Shown here piece after piece: positions 48,403 to 56,593 of a stretch of 57,991 nucleotides of DNA (its first letter is position 1; every line of letters starts with the position of its first letter). The notes under the pieces were generated by a model, which saw only the letters and a list, made by a program, of their open reading frames with translations, searched no databases and had not been told where the DNA came from. Origin of the DNA: Lysobacter sp. GX 14042 (GTDB taxonomy: Bacteria; Pseudomonadota; Gammaproteobacteria; Xanthomonadales; Xanthomonadaceae). The position numbers and the translations under genes are program-made. The DNA is taken from the NCBI RefSeq assembly GCF_021390425.1, contig NZ_JAJUWY010000011.1, forward strand, positions 1 through 57,991, in the 5' to 3' direction.

Positions 48403-49527
48403 ATGCGTGCTGCTGTCCCCTCCCGTGTGTTGCTGCACCGCTGTGCCATCGCGCTGCTGGCCTGCGTACTGGTTTCCGGCTGCGGCGGCAGGGAGGAGGC
48501 GCCCGAGGCCCCACGCACCGTGCTGGTCACCCGGGTCGGGGCCCACGCCGGCACCGGGACCTCCCTGGCCGGCGAGATCCGGGCCCGCCACGAGACCCAG
48601 CTGGGCTTCCAGGTCGCCGGCAGGATGGTCGAGCGCCAGGCCGAGGTCGGCGACCGCGTCGAGCGCGGCGAGCTGCTGGCACGGCTCGAGCCCGACGACC
48701 TGCAGGCCCGCGAGCGCGCCGCGCGCGCCCAGCTCGCGGCCGCCGAGGCCGAGCTCGGGCGCGCCCGGGCCGACCAGGCGCGGTTTCGCGTGCTTGCCGA
48801 GGACCAACTGGTCAGCCGGTCCACGCTCGATACCCAGAACGCCGCCGCCACCGCCGCCCAGGGCCAGGTCGATGCCGCCCGCGCCGAGCTCGAGCTGGCG
48901 CGCAACCAGGCCGGCCATACCCGGCTGCTGTCGCCGGCCGATGGCGTGATCGCCGCCCTGCATGCCGAGACCGGCCAGGTGCTCGGGGCCGGGCAGCCGG
49001 TATTCACGCTGGCGACCGACGGTGACCGCGAGGTCGTGTTCGCCGTGGCCGAGGGGCAGGTCGGCCATATCCGCCCGGGCGACCCGGTGCAGGTCGAGCC
49101 GTGGACCGGCGAGGGCGGGCGGTTGAATGCCAGCGTCCGCGAAGTGGCGCCCGCCGCGGACCCCACCACCCGCACCTACCAGGTGCGTGCGACGATCGAC
49201 GCTCCGCCCGGCGCCCTGGAGCTGGGGCAGAGCGCCCGCGTGTTCCTGCCCGATGGCGGGGCGGACACGCTGTCGGTGCCGCTGGCGGCGCTTCAGCCCA
49301 ACCCGGAGGGCGGCAAGGCCGTGTTCGTGCTGGCCGCGGATTCCACCGTGGCGTTGCGACCGGTGCAGGCCGGCGCCTACGCCGCCGATGGAGTCGCGGT
49401 GATGGAGGGACTGCGGGCGGGTGAGTGGGTGGTCGCCGCCGGTGGCCACCTGCTGCGCGAGGGCATGGCGGTACGGCCGGTGGACGCCGAAGGCCGCAGC
49501 GTGGCCCCCGGCGACGGGACCCCCTGA
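48403..49527 (+). CDS. RND efflux periplasmic adaptor (membrane-fusion) lipoprotein
   Basis: Periplasmic linker of 374 residues for an RND pump. It is a lipoprotein: the lipobox LVSGC places the acylated cysteine at residue 27. The family pattern follows: a lipoyl half (ETQLGFQVAGRMVERQAEVGDRVERGELLARLEPDD), an alpha-hairpin rich in Ala/Glu, the second lipoyl half (LLSPADGVIAALHAETGQVLGAGQPVF) and a beta-barrel with the block QSARVFLPDGGADTLSVPLAAL. It is followed by the pump gene after 2 bp. A TetR repressor is divergent. Confidence 0.94.
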   Translation: MRAAVPSRVLLHRCAIALLACVLVSGCGGREEAPEAPRTVLVTRVGAHAGTGTSLAGEIRARHETQLGFQVAGRMVERQAEVGDRVERGELLARLEPDDLQARERAARAQLAAAEAELGRARADQARFRVLAEDQLVSRSTLDTQNAAATAAQGQVDAARAELELARNQAGHTRLLSPADGVIAALHAETGQVLGAGQPVFTLATDGDREVVFAVAEGQVGHIRPGDPVQVEPWTGEGGRLNASVREVAPAADPTTRTYQVRATIDAPPGALELGQSARVFLPDGGADTLSVPLAALQPNPEGGKAVFVLAADSTVALRPVQAGAYAADGVAVMEGLRAGEWVVAAGGHLLREGMAVRPVDAEGRSVAPGDGTP

Positions 49528-49529
49528 GC

Positions 49530-52500
49530 ATGCGCTTCAACCTCTCCGCCTGGGCCCTGCGCCACCGCAGCCTGGTGGTCTACGCAATGCTGGTGGCGGC
49601 CATTGCCGGTGCCTTTTCCTATCGCAACCTGGGCCGCAGCGAGGACCCGGAGTTCACCTTCAAGGTGATGGTGATCCACACCCTGTGGCCCGGCGCCGAC
49701 GCGCAGCAGGTCGCCCGGCAGGTCACCGAGCCGATCGAGCGCAGGATCATGGAGACCGGCGACTACGAGTTCGTCCGCTCCTACTCGCGCGCCGGCGAGT
49801 CGCAGGTGATCTTCGCCGCCCGCGACGCCATGCGTTCGGGCGAGATCCCGGAGCTGAATTACCAGATCCGCAAGAAGGTCGGCGACCTGCGCCCGCAGCT
49901 GCCGCGCGACATCGTCGGGCCGTTCTTCAACGACGAGTTCGGCGATACCTGGGGCAACCTGTACGCGCTCACCGGCGAGGGCTTCGAGCACGCCCTGCTG
50001 CACGACTGGGCCAAGCGCCTGCAGCTGCAGATCGAGCGCGTGCCCGACGTGGGCAAGGTGGCGCTGTTCGGGGTGCAGGACGAGCGCATCTGGATCGAGC
50101 TGGACAACACCCGGCTGGCGACGCTGGGCATCTCCCCGGCGCAGGTGCAGCAGCAGCTCGAGGAACAGAACGCGATGATGCCGGCCGGCTACTTCGAGCT
50201 GGCCGACAGCCGCGTGCCGGTGCGGGTGAGCGGGCAGTTCGAGACCGTCGGGCAGGTGCGCGCGCTGCCGATCCGGGCCGGCGAACGCACCCTGTCCCTG
50301 GGCGACATCGCCACCGTCAGCCGCGGCTACGCCGACCCGCGCGACCCGGGCATGCGCTTCATGGGCGAGGACGGCATCGGCATCGGCGTGGCGATGCGCA
50401 AGGGCGGCGACATCATCACCCTGGGGCGGACGCTGGAGCGCGAGGTCGCGGACCTGCAGGCCGCGCTGCCGGCGGGCATGGAACTGCGCAAGGTCTCCGA
50501 CCAGCCGGCCGCGGTGCGGGTGTCGATCGGCGAGTTCGTGCGCGTGCTGGCCGAGGCGGTGGCCATCGTGCTGCTGGTCAGCTTCCTCTCGCTGGGCTGG
50601 CGCACCGGGCTGGTGGTGGCGCTGTCGATCCCGCTGGTGCTGGCGCTGACCTTCGTGGCGATGGAGGTGTTCGGGGTCAGCCTGCACAAGGTCTCGCTGG
50701 GCGCGCTGGTGCTCGCGCTGGGGCTGCTGGTGGACGACGCGATCATTGCCATCGAGATGATGGCCATCAAGCTCGAGCAGGGCTTCGAGCGTGCCCGCGC
50801 GGCGGCCTTCGCCTGGGACTCGACCGCCTTCCCGATGCTCACCGGCACCCTGATCACCGCCGCCGGCCTGCTGCCGATCGCCACCGCCGCCTCCAGCGTG
50901 GGCGAGTACACCCGCTCGCTGTTCCAGGTGGTGACCTTCGCCCTGCTGCTGTCGTGGATCGCCGCGGTGGTGTTCATCCCGTACCTGGGCGACAAGTTGC
51001 TGCCGGACCCGCGCAAGGCAAACGCGGCCCCGCGACCCGGCTCGCTGGCGGCGCGCTGGCGGGCTTGGCGCGAGCGCTGGGCCGACCGCAATCCGGCCTT
51101 GGCCAACCTCGTCGGACCGCGCGAGCAGCCGGTCGATGGCCACCCGCACGACCCCTACGACACCGGCTTCTACCGGCGCTTCCGCGGCCTGGTGGCCTGG
51201 AGCGTGCGCCGGCGCGGGCTGGTGATCGTGCTGACCGTGGCCGCCTTCGCCGCCTCGGTGCTGCTGTTCCGTTTCATCCCGCAGCAGTTCTTCCCCGAGT
51301 CGGTGCGGCCGGAGCTGATGATCGACATGGAGCTGGCCGAGGGCAGCTCGTTGCGCGCCACCCGCGAGCAGGCACTGCGGCTGGAGGAGATGCTGGCCAC
51401 CCGCGACGACCTGGACAACTACACCGCCTGGGTCGGCACCGGCGCGCCACGCTTCTACCTGCCGCTGGACCAGCAGCTGCCGGCCGCCAACTTCGCCCAA
51501 TTCGTGCTGCTCGCGAAGGACACGGAGTCGCGCGAGGACATCCGCGAGTGGCTGCTGGAGGAAGTCGCCCCCCGGTTCCCGCAGCTGCAACTGCGCGTGA
51601 CGCGCCTGGAGATGGGCCCGCCGGTGGGCTACCCGGTGCAGTTCCGGATCTCCGGCGAGCACATCGACCAGGTGCGCCAGATCGCCTACCGGGTGCGCGA
51701 GCAGGTGCGTGCCAACCCGCACGTGGCCAACGTCAACCTGGACTGGGACGAGCCGTCCAAGGTGATCCGGCTGGAGCTCGACCAGGCCCGCGTGCGCGCG
51801 CTGGGAGTCAGCTCCACCCAGCTGGCGCAGACCCTGCAGGCGACCCTGACCGGCGCCGAGGTCGGCGTGTTCCGCGACGACGAGCGGCTGGTCTCGATCA
51901 TGCTGCGCGGCGGCGAGCGCGAACGGCAGTCGCCCGAGCAACTGGCCAGCCTGATGATCCAGACCCCCGGCGGCCCGGTGCCGCTGGCCCAGCTGGCGGA
52001 GATCGAACACGGCTTCGAGGACGGCATCATCTGGCACCGCGACCGGGTGCCGACCATGACCGTGCGCGCCGACGTCAGCGGCGCGCTGCTGCCGGCCGAG
52101 GTGACCGCGCAGATCGACCCGACCCTGGACGCCATCCGTGCCGACCTGCCGCCGGGCTACGAGGTGGAAATCGGTGGCTCGGTGGAAGACTCCGCCCGCG
52201 CCCAGGGCTCGATCGCCGCCGGCGTGCCGATGTTCCTGCTGGTGGTGTTCACCCTGCTGATGATCCAGCTGCGCAGCTTCTCGCGCAGCTTCATGGTGCT
52301 GCTGACCGCGCCGCTTGGCCTGATCGGCGTGGTCGTGTTCCTGCTGGTGTTCCGGGTGCCGTTCGGCTTCGTGGCGATGCTGGGCACCATCGCCCTGGCG
52401 GGCATGATCATGCGCAACTCGGTGATCCTGGTGGACCAGATCGAGCAGGACCGCAGCGAGGGCGCCGAGCCGTGGCAGGCGATCGTCGAGGCCACCGTGC

Positions 52501-52697
52501 GCCGCTTCCGCCCGATCGTGCTGACCGCCCTGACCGCGATCCTGGCTATGGTCCCGCTGTCACGCAGCGATTTCTTCGGCCCCATGGCTACCGCGATCAT
52601 GGGCGGCCTGCTGTTCGCGACGGTGCTGACGCTGGTGTTCGTGCCGGCGCTGTATGCGGCGTGGTTCCGGGTGCGGTTGCCGGACGACCGCCGCTGA
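49530..52697 (+). CDS. RND efflux pump inner-membrane transporter
   Basis: A proton-driven pump of 1055 residues with the usual RND plan: helix 1, periplasmic loop 1, helices 2-6, a cytoplasmic linker, helix 7, loop 2, helices 8-12. The proton relay pair is in LLVDDAIIAIEM of helix 4. Other landmarks are the N-terminal RSLVVYAMLVAAIAGAFSY and the GRSEDPEFTFKVMVI that begins loop 1, which groups it with AcrB-like but non-canonical pumps (MexK/TriC-type) rather than AcrB itself. It starts 2 bp after the adaptor gene. No outer-membrane gene is adjacent; tolC at 45397 could supply it. Confidence 0.93.
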   Translation: MRFNLSAWALRHRSLVVYAMLVAAIAGAFSYRNLGRSEDPEFTFKVMVIHTLWPGADAQQVARQVTEPIERRIMETGDYEFVRSYSRAGESQVIFAARDAMRSGEIPELNYQIRKKVGDLRPQLPRDIVGPFFNDEFGDTWGNLYALTGEGFEHALLHDWAKRLQLQIERVPDVGKVALFGVQDERIWIELDNTRLATLGISPAQVQQQLEEQNAMMPAGYFELADSRVPVRVSGQFETVGQVRALPIRAGERTLSLGDIATVSRGYADPRDPGMRFMGEDGIGIGVAMRKGGDIITLGRTLEREVADLQAALPAGMELRKVSDQPAAVRVSIGEFVRVLAEAVAIVLLVSFLSLGWRTGLVVALSIPLVLALTFVAMEVFGVSLHKVSLGALVLALGLLVDDAIIAIEMMAIKLEQGFERARAAAFAWDSTAFPMLTGTLITAAGLLPIATAASSVGEYTRSLFQVVTFALLLSWIAAVVFIPYLGDKLLPDPRKANAAPRPGSLAARWRAWRERWADRNPALANLVGPREQPVDGHPHDPYDTGFYRRFRGLVAWSVRRRGLVIVLTVAAFAASVLLFRFIPQQFFPESVRPELMIDMELAEGSSLRATREQALRLEEMLATRDDLDNYTAWVGTGAPRFYLPLDQQLPAANFAQFVLLAKDTESREDIREWLLEEVAPRFPQLQLRVTRLEMGPPVGYPVQFRISGEHIDQVRQIAYRVREQVRANPHVANVNLDWDEPSKVIRLELDQARVRALGVSSTQLAQTLQATLTGAEVGVFRDDERLVSIMLRGGERERQSPEQLASLMIQTPGGPVPLAQLAEIEHGFEDGIIWHRDRVPTMTVRADVSGALLPAEVTAQIDPTLDAIRADLPPGYEVEIGGSVEDSARAQGSIAAGVPMFLLVVFTLLMIQLRSFSRSFMVLLTAPLGLIGVVVFLLVFRVPFGFVAMLGTIALAGMIMRNSVILVDQIEQDRSEGAEPWQAIVEATVRRFRPIVLTALTAILAMVPLSRSDFFGPMATAIMGGLLFATVLTLVFVPALYAAWFRVRLPDDRR

Positions 52698-52715
52698 CGC
52701 ATGACCCCAGGGTAG

Positions 52716-52743
52716 GGCGCAATAGCCAAAGGCGTATTGCGCC
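52716..52743 (-). repeat. 28-bp palindromic repeat, copy 2
   Basis: Identical over 28 bp (31 bp counting one flank) to the sequence at 20830-20857, inverted. Located between the convergent pump gene and the RES toxin gene, as the first copy also lies between convergent genes. Confidence 0.8.
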
Positions 52744-52760
52744 GGAGCCAACAGCCCACG

Positions 52761-53276
52761 TCATCGCCAGGACTTCTGGGACTTGGGCAATTGCCCTTCC
52801 GGATCATGCACCTGGAGTTCGTCGCCATCGGTGAGGCGCTCCGGATAAAGCACCAGGTTCGTACCACCGGGACGCTTGACGGACGGGAACAACAGCCCCC
52901 GAGCACCCGCGCCCTCCAGCAGGTCCGCCATGGCCCATGTCGGCGGCTCGATGCCCTCAATGAACCACAGCCGCTTCCACTCGCAATCCCACTCTCGCCA
53001 CAGCGGATCCCAATCGCGGTTGTAGCCTTCGCGCAGGTCTGCGACCTGCTCGACCCGGATGCGAAAGCACGCGAGTACGCCCGGGCTGAAGAGGGGTTCG
53101 GCCTGCGAGAACTCGGCAACTGCCGTTTCCGGTTCCAGTGACAGGTAGAGCGCTCGCGTACGCGGTCGGTTGAATCGGCCGCCTTCGCGGGCCGCGCCCG
53201 CGCCACTGAGGGGCTGGAACGACCAGCGTGGCGTCAACATCCGGTAGGCCAACAGGTCGACCGGTGCCACGATCAT
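52761..53276 (-). CDS. RES-domain toxin (NAD+ phosphorylase family)
   Basis: Toxin of a type II module, 171 residues. RES toxins phosphorolyse NAD+ and so stop growth. The conserved R-Y-S/E pattern is seen in GGRFNRPRTRALYLSLEPETAVAEF, followed by the late VKRPGGTNLVLYP, which is typical of the family end. It starts inside the stop codon of the antitoxin gene (ATGA, 4-bp overlap), so translation is coupled. Its end is 18 bp from a palindrome shared with another site. Base composition is slightly less GC-rich than the neighbouring pump. Confidence 0.9.
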   Translation of the reverse strand: MIVAPVDLLAYRMLTPRWSFQPLSGAGAAREGGRFNRPRTRALYLSLEPETAVAEFSQAEPLFSPGVLACFRIRVEQVADLREGYNRDWDPLWREWDCEWKRLWFIEGIEPPTWAMADLLEGAGARGLLFPSVKRPGGTNLVLYPERLTDGDELQVHDPEGQLPKSQKSWR

Positions 53277-53656
53277 CCAGTTGCGCCCGCCGACAGATTG
53301 CGGACGTAGCGACGGATTGCTTCGGCCTTGCCTTCGCGTACGAACGACTCGGCGGTCCCGCCGCCAAGCTCAGTGAGGGGCGTATTGCGGTACCAGTAGA
53401 TGGCCCGATCGGAATCCCCGCCATTGAGTTCCAGGATCATCCCGACGACACCCAACGCCTCGCGCATGTAAGCCTGTGCGCGCTCGGTACCTGGTGAGCG
53501 CTGCAGGGTGCTGCGGTGTACCTGGGCAAGGTCTGCCAGGGACTGCAGCGAGATGTGCATCCGCTCGGCGAACAAGGCAGGGGAGATGTAGGGGGTTCCT
53601 TCTTCGCGCAGCTCGTCGGCGAAGTGCGCGGCATCAATGTTCAGTACGGCGTTCAT
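53273..53656 (-). CDS. Xre/MbcA/ParS-type antitoxin
   Basis: Antitoxin of 127 residues partnering the RES toxin. It has an N-terminal helix-turn-helix-like region (YISPALFAERMHISLQSLADLAQVHRST) and the C-terminal ParS/DUF2384 domain (AIYWYRNTPLTELGGGTAESFVREGKAEAIRRYV), where TPL...GG is the hallmark. The ATG at 53656 follows GGAGG by 4 nt; a start at 53674 is less good. It would neutralise the toxin by capping its active site and repress the operon; an operator-like palindrome is upstream. Confidence 0.9.
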   Translation of the reverse strand: MNAVLNIDAAHFADELREEGTPYISPALFAERMHISLQSLADLAQVHRSTLQRSPGTERAQAYMREALGVVGMILELNGGDSDRAIYWYRNTPLTELGGGTAESFVREGKAEAIRRYVRNLSAGATG

Positions 53657-53677
53657 GCTGCCTCCGGCGTGCATTTA

Positions 53678-53693
53678 CGTCGCAATTGTGGCG
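53678..53693. promoter_or_regulatory. Operator-like palindrome ahead of the antitoxin gene
   Basis: An imperfect 16-bp palindrome centred on CAATTG (CGTCGCAATTGTGGCG), 22 bp upstream of the antitoxin start. A plausible binding site for the Xre-type antitoxin or the toxin-antitoxin complex. Confidence 0.4.
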
Positions 53694-53773
53694 CAAAAAA
53701 GTCACCGGTGAGTGAACGCCGTCGCGATTGGCCTGTCCGGCCCATGTGGACCGTGGCGGGCAGCATTTTTCCT

Positions 53774-54448
53774 TTACTCGTGACCCCAAGGCGCCGGCGG
53801 CGCGTCGATCGGGTTGGCGAGATCGAAGCGCACCCGGAACAGGCGATCCTGGTCGGTGCGGCCCAGCTCGTAGGTGTAGTGCACGTCCGGCTCGACCTCG
53901 ATCGCCCAGACGTTGGTGTTGGACACGTCCATGCCCTCGCGGGTGAACATCTCCTGCGAGAACGCATCGACCGGGAACTCCTGCCGGTTGGCCGTGCCCT
54001 CGCTGGCGCTGTCGCCGCCGTACAGGGTCACCGGGTCGTCGCTGCCGTCTTCCAGGCGGTGGTCGTGCTTCAGGCGCAGGCCTTCGTCGGTGCGGGTCAC
54101 GATCCAGGTGCGCGAGCGGTCCTCGCCGACGTGGAACGGGATCCTGATCTCCCCGTCGCTGCACTCGCGCACGTGCACCACCAGCGCCTGGCCGGCGAAG
54201 GCGTTGTTGCCCTGCGAATCGGGGCGGTCGGTTTCGACCTTGCCGGCGTAAGCGTTGCCGCACAACGCGGTGAGGTTGTCGAAGAAAGCATCCTGGGCGG
54301 TGGCGGCTGGTGCTTCGGCGGTCGAAGCGTCCGGCGTCGTGCCGGCGGTGGTGGGTGCCGGAGCGGGCGAGCACGCCGCGAGCGCCAGGGCGAGCGGACC
54401 GGCGAGCAGGGCGCCGGATGCGGGACGGAAGCTCAGTGGGCTGTTCAT
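53774..54448 (-). CDS. Conserved-looking lipoprotein of unknown function
   Basis: A 224-residue outer-membrane-type lipoprotein: signal sequence with the lipobox LAAC at residues 23-26, then a Thr/Ala/Pro-rich linker and a soluble domain (DAFFDNLTALCGNAYAGKVETD ... ALVVHVRECSDGEIRIPFHVGEDRSRTWIVTRT ... HYTYELGRTDQDRLFRVRFDL). I do not recognise the family; similar proteins are annotated as hypothetical in this group. It contains two cysteines after the anchor (in LCGNAY and RECSDG) that could form a disulfide. It lies 48 bp downstream of thrB on the same strand. Confidence 0.75.
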   Translation of the reverse strand: MNSPLSFRPASGALLAGPLALALAACSPAPAPTTAGTTPDASTAEAPAATAQDAFFDNLTALCGNAYAGKVETDRPDSQGNNAFAGQALVVHVRECSDGEIRIPFHVGEDRSRTWIVTRTDEGLRLKHDHRLEDGSDDPVTLYGGDSASEGTANRQEFPVDAFSQEMFTREGMDVSNTNVWAIEVEPDVHYTYELGRTDQDRLFRVRFDLANPIDAPPAPWGHE

Positions 54449-54496
54449 CCGTCCGAAGCTAGCCGTTCACGCGAACTTGCGCCAGCCGCCCAAAGC

Positions 54497-55432
54497 TCAC
54501 TCGATCGACAGCAGCTCGGCCCGCGGTCCGTTGACCTGCCCCACCCAGCCCTCACTCTCCAGCCCGGCCACGGCGAACGCCCCGCGCATGGCCACCAGCG
54601 CCCGCGTAGCCGCCTCCCGCGTGGCGAACCAGCCGAACACGCTGGGGCCCGCACCGGACAGGCTCGCGCCCAGCGCCCCGTGGTCCAGGGCCGCGACCTT
54701 GACCTGCGCGAAGCCCGGTACCAGAGCCGCCCGGCGTGGCTCGACCAGCACGTCGCGCAGGCCCGCCGCGACCAGCTCCAGGTCGCCGCGCGCCAGTCCG
54801 GTCAGGAACAGCGCCAGGTGCGTGCCGTGCCGGACCACGTCGGCCAGCGGATACGGCTCGGTCAGCACCGCACGGGCGCTGCGGGTCTCGAGCACGAAGT
54901 GCGGGTGTACGACCGCACTCCAGATCTCCGGGGCCTGCAGTCGCAGCAAGCGTCCGGGCGTGGCCAGCGCAACGCCGCCGACCAGCATCGGGCCGACGTT
55001 GTCACCCTGGACGCTGTCGGTGGCCACCGCCTCGCCGGCGAGCGCGTGCGGGTAGAGCGCCTCGCGCGGCAGCGGGCTGTCGAGGAGGGCATTGCCAGCC
55101 ACGCCCGCCGCCACTGCCGACGCGGCGGAACCGCCCAGACCAGAGCCCAGCGGAATGCCCTTGTGCAGCTCGATCTCGAAACCGTGGCTGGCGCCGGTCG
55201 CCTGCAGCAACGACTGCAGCGTCCGCCCGGCGGTATTGCGGGCCGGTTCCATTGGGAGCGTTTGCGCGCCGTGCGCGTCGCCGTGAATGGCGAGCAGGCG
55301 CACTCCAGGCCGGTCAACCCGTCGGACTACCGCCCGATCCCCGGGACCGTCGAACGTGTGCCCCAGCAGGTCGAAGCCAACCCCGATGTTGCCAACGCCG
55401 GCAGGGCAGAATGCTTCGGCCTTCACACTCAT
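54497..55432 (-). CDS. thrB: Homoserine kinase ThrB
   Basis: GHMP kinase of 311 residues that phosphorylates homoserine in threonine synthesis. The N-terminal EAFCPAGVGNIGVGFDLLG, the ATP loop PLGSGLGGSAASAV and the late LSGAGPSVFGW (motif 3) are typical. The ATG at 55432 overlaps the stop codon of the upstream gene (ATGA), so translation is coupled. The usual thrA and thrC are absent from both sides in this window: a lipoprotein follows and small genes precede, so thrB is separated from its pathway partners here. Confidence 0.95.
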   Translation of the reverse strand: MSVKAEAFCPAGVGNIGVGFDLLGHTFDGPGDRAVVRRVDRPGVRLLAIHGDAHGAQTLPMEPARNTAGRTLQSLLQATGASHGFEIELHKGIPLGSGLGGSAASAVAAGVAGNALLDSPLPREALYPHALAGEAVATDSVQGDNVGPMLVGGVALATPGRLLRLQAPEIWSAVVHPHFVLETRSARAVLTEPYPLADVVRHGTHLALFLTGLARGDLELVAAGLRDVLVEPRRAALVPGFAQVKVAALDHGALGASLSGAGPSVFGWFATREAATRALVAMRGAFAVAGLESEGWVGQVNGPRAELLSIE

Positions 55433-55680
55433 CGGTCGCCACCCCAACGCCAGCGCGGCCGTTCGCCCTTGATCGCGCAGATCACCAGCAGAACCGCCGT
55501 GGCGATCCCGATGCCCACAAAGAAGCGGACTGGCGAGACCTCGGGGTTGCTCCAGATGCTGATTCCGATGAGTGCGCCCACATAGGCCGCCAGAACGACC
55601 CACCCCTGCCATGCGCAGGGGAGGCCCCATCCCCAACCGTAGGTCCTGGCCGGAAACCAGTACTGCTTGTCATCTCCCAT
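55429..55680 (-). CDS. Small membrane protein upstream of thrB
   Basis: An 83-residue protein with two hydrophobic helices (GWVVLAAYVGALIGISIW and VRFFVGIGIATAVLLVICAI) after an aromatic N-terminus (DDKQYWFPARTYGWGWG) and a short basic tail. Family not recognised. The ATG at 55680 was preferred over a GTG at 55719. Its stop codon overlaps the thrB start, suggesting coupled translation although no functional link is evident. Confidence 0.65.
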   Translation of the reverse strand: MGDDKQYWFPARTYGWGWGLPCAWQGWVVLAAYVGALIGISIWSNPEVSPVRFFVGIGIATAVLLVICAIKGERPRWRWGGDR

Positions 55681-55752
55681 CAGGCTGCCCGGCAAGCAGG
55701 GTCGAGCGGAATGGGCCACGGCGGCAGGGTGTCGGGAACAGGAGCGATTCCA

Positions 55753-56082
55753 TCATTTGCACCGGGCCAATCCCCGCAGAGTAGCTATAAGCCGGCCGTC
55801 ACTTACCTTGCTCGTCGGCGATGGGTCCTGCTCAAGCTCAAAGGCACCGTCACACTCCTTTGCGGCCGCTTGCTCCAGCAGGTCGGTAAGCCCGAGAGAT
55901 ACGGATCCCGACGACGAGGCGAGCCGTTCCGACCTGGCCGTCACGACGATCTCGATCGCCCCATCAGCCTGCCGCTTGGCTTCATAACTGTCAGCGGATG
56001 AGCCGGATGAAAGTACGGGGCTCGATGCACAAGAAGCAGCCAGGGCCAGAGAGGCGATGGCTGCAATCTTCAACGGATTCAA
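55753..56082 (-). CDS. Small lipoprotein, possibly a former integron cassette gene
   Basis: A 109-residue lipoprotein with a lipobox-like ALAASC (residues 13-18), then a Ser-rich linker and a short domain rich in Ala/Glu (GAIEIVVTARSERLA, LEQAAAKECDGAFELEQD). It starts at a TTG (56082) that is preceded by GGAGGAG at good distance. It begins about 30 bp beyond the last attC site and has no attC at its own end, so it is either the first backbone gene or a cassette whose attC was lost. Function unknown. Confidence 0.6.
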   Translation of the reverse strand: MNPLKIAAIASLALAASCASSPVLSSGSSADSYEAKRQADGAIEIVVTARSERLASSSGSVSLGLTDLLEQAAAKECDGAFELEQDPSPTSKVSDGRLIATLRGLARCK

Positions 56083-56110
56083 TTGATGGCTCCTCCTGGA
56101 GTGATGAACG

Positions 56111-56166
56111 GTGCAACGCTTAGGTTAAGTCGGGCTGCGAAGCGGCTTCGGCTTGAATCGTTAGGC
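56111..56166 (-). other. attC site 4 (distal, degenerate)
   Basis: Reading the minus strand: GCCTAAC, then inner arms around the GCCGCTTCGC loop, ending GTTGCAC in place of GTTRRRY (one mismatch). 56 bp. It overlaps the stop codon of the cassette gene at 56161. As the last site its imperfect end may no longer recombine. Confidence 0.85.
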
Positions 56167-56397
56167 CGCTGCAGCACGATGCGCCGACATTGACCCGCGA
56201 CGCCAACCAAGGAGGCGGGCCGGCAGAAAGAGAATGGCCTGCAAGAGCGCGAATAACGCAGAGAACGTGATGCCCACCAAGCGGAATGGCAAGGCGAGCA
56301 GCCAAACAACTGGCCAGAGAACCAAAGCCAGTAGAGCAAGAGGCCAGCAAAGAACAAAGAGGATGCACCACACAGCCAAGGCAACTAGTGTCTTCAT
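56161..56397 (-). CDS. Cassette gene D: small membrane protein
   Basis: A 78-residue protein that is almost entirely hydrophobic: two or three helices (TLVALAVWCILFVLCW, ALLALVLWPVVWLLALP, ITFSALFALLQAILFLP) and a basic tail GWRRGSM. The ATG at 56397 is preceded by GGAG at the right distance, which decides against the longer open frame to 56529. The cassette has an untranslated leader of about 136 bp between the preceding attC and this start, so it may carry its own promoter. Stop codon within attC. Function unknown. Confidence 0.75.
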   Translation of the reverse strand: MKTLVALAVWCILFVLCWPLALLALVLWPVVWLLALPFRLVGITFSALFALLQAILFLPARLLGWRRGSMSAHRAAAA

Positions 56398-56533
56398 GTC
56401 GGGTCTCCTTGTTATCTGGACGGACGGGATGGGATACGTTGCAACGCACTGAGGCCATTGGCAACCATCGTGCGACCAACCCGCCAAAAAAACTGACGAA
56501 GCTGTGAATGGGGTGACGAAAGACCGCATGGCG

Positions 56534-56593
56534 GCCTGACACTTGAGTTAAGCCGCGCCACGAAATGGCGTCGGCTTGGGCGAATTGTTAGGC
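56534..56593 (-). other. attC site 3
   Basis: 60 bp. On the minus strand it begins GCCTAAC and ends GTCAGGC (one mismatch in the GTTRRRY core). Inner arms AAGCCGACGCC and GGCGCGGCTT are strongly complementary with a short loop. Nearly identical in plan to attC site 1. Confidence 0.9.

Noticed and set aside
49421..52834. A 1137-codon open frame in another + frame
   Set aside because: It overlaps the whole RND pump gene in a shifted frame and is Arg/Gly/Pro-rich without helices.
56161..56529. Longer version of cassette gene D
   Set aside because: The ATG at 56397 has a GGAG ribosome site and starts a clean hydrophobic protein; the upstream extension has no features.
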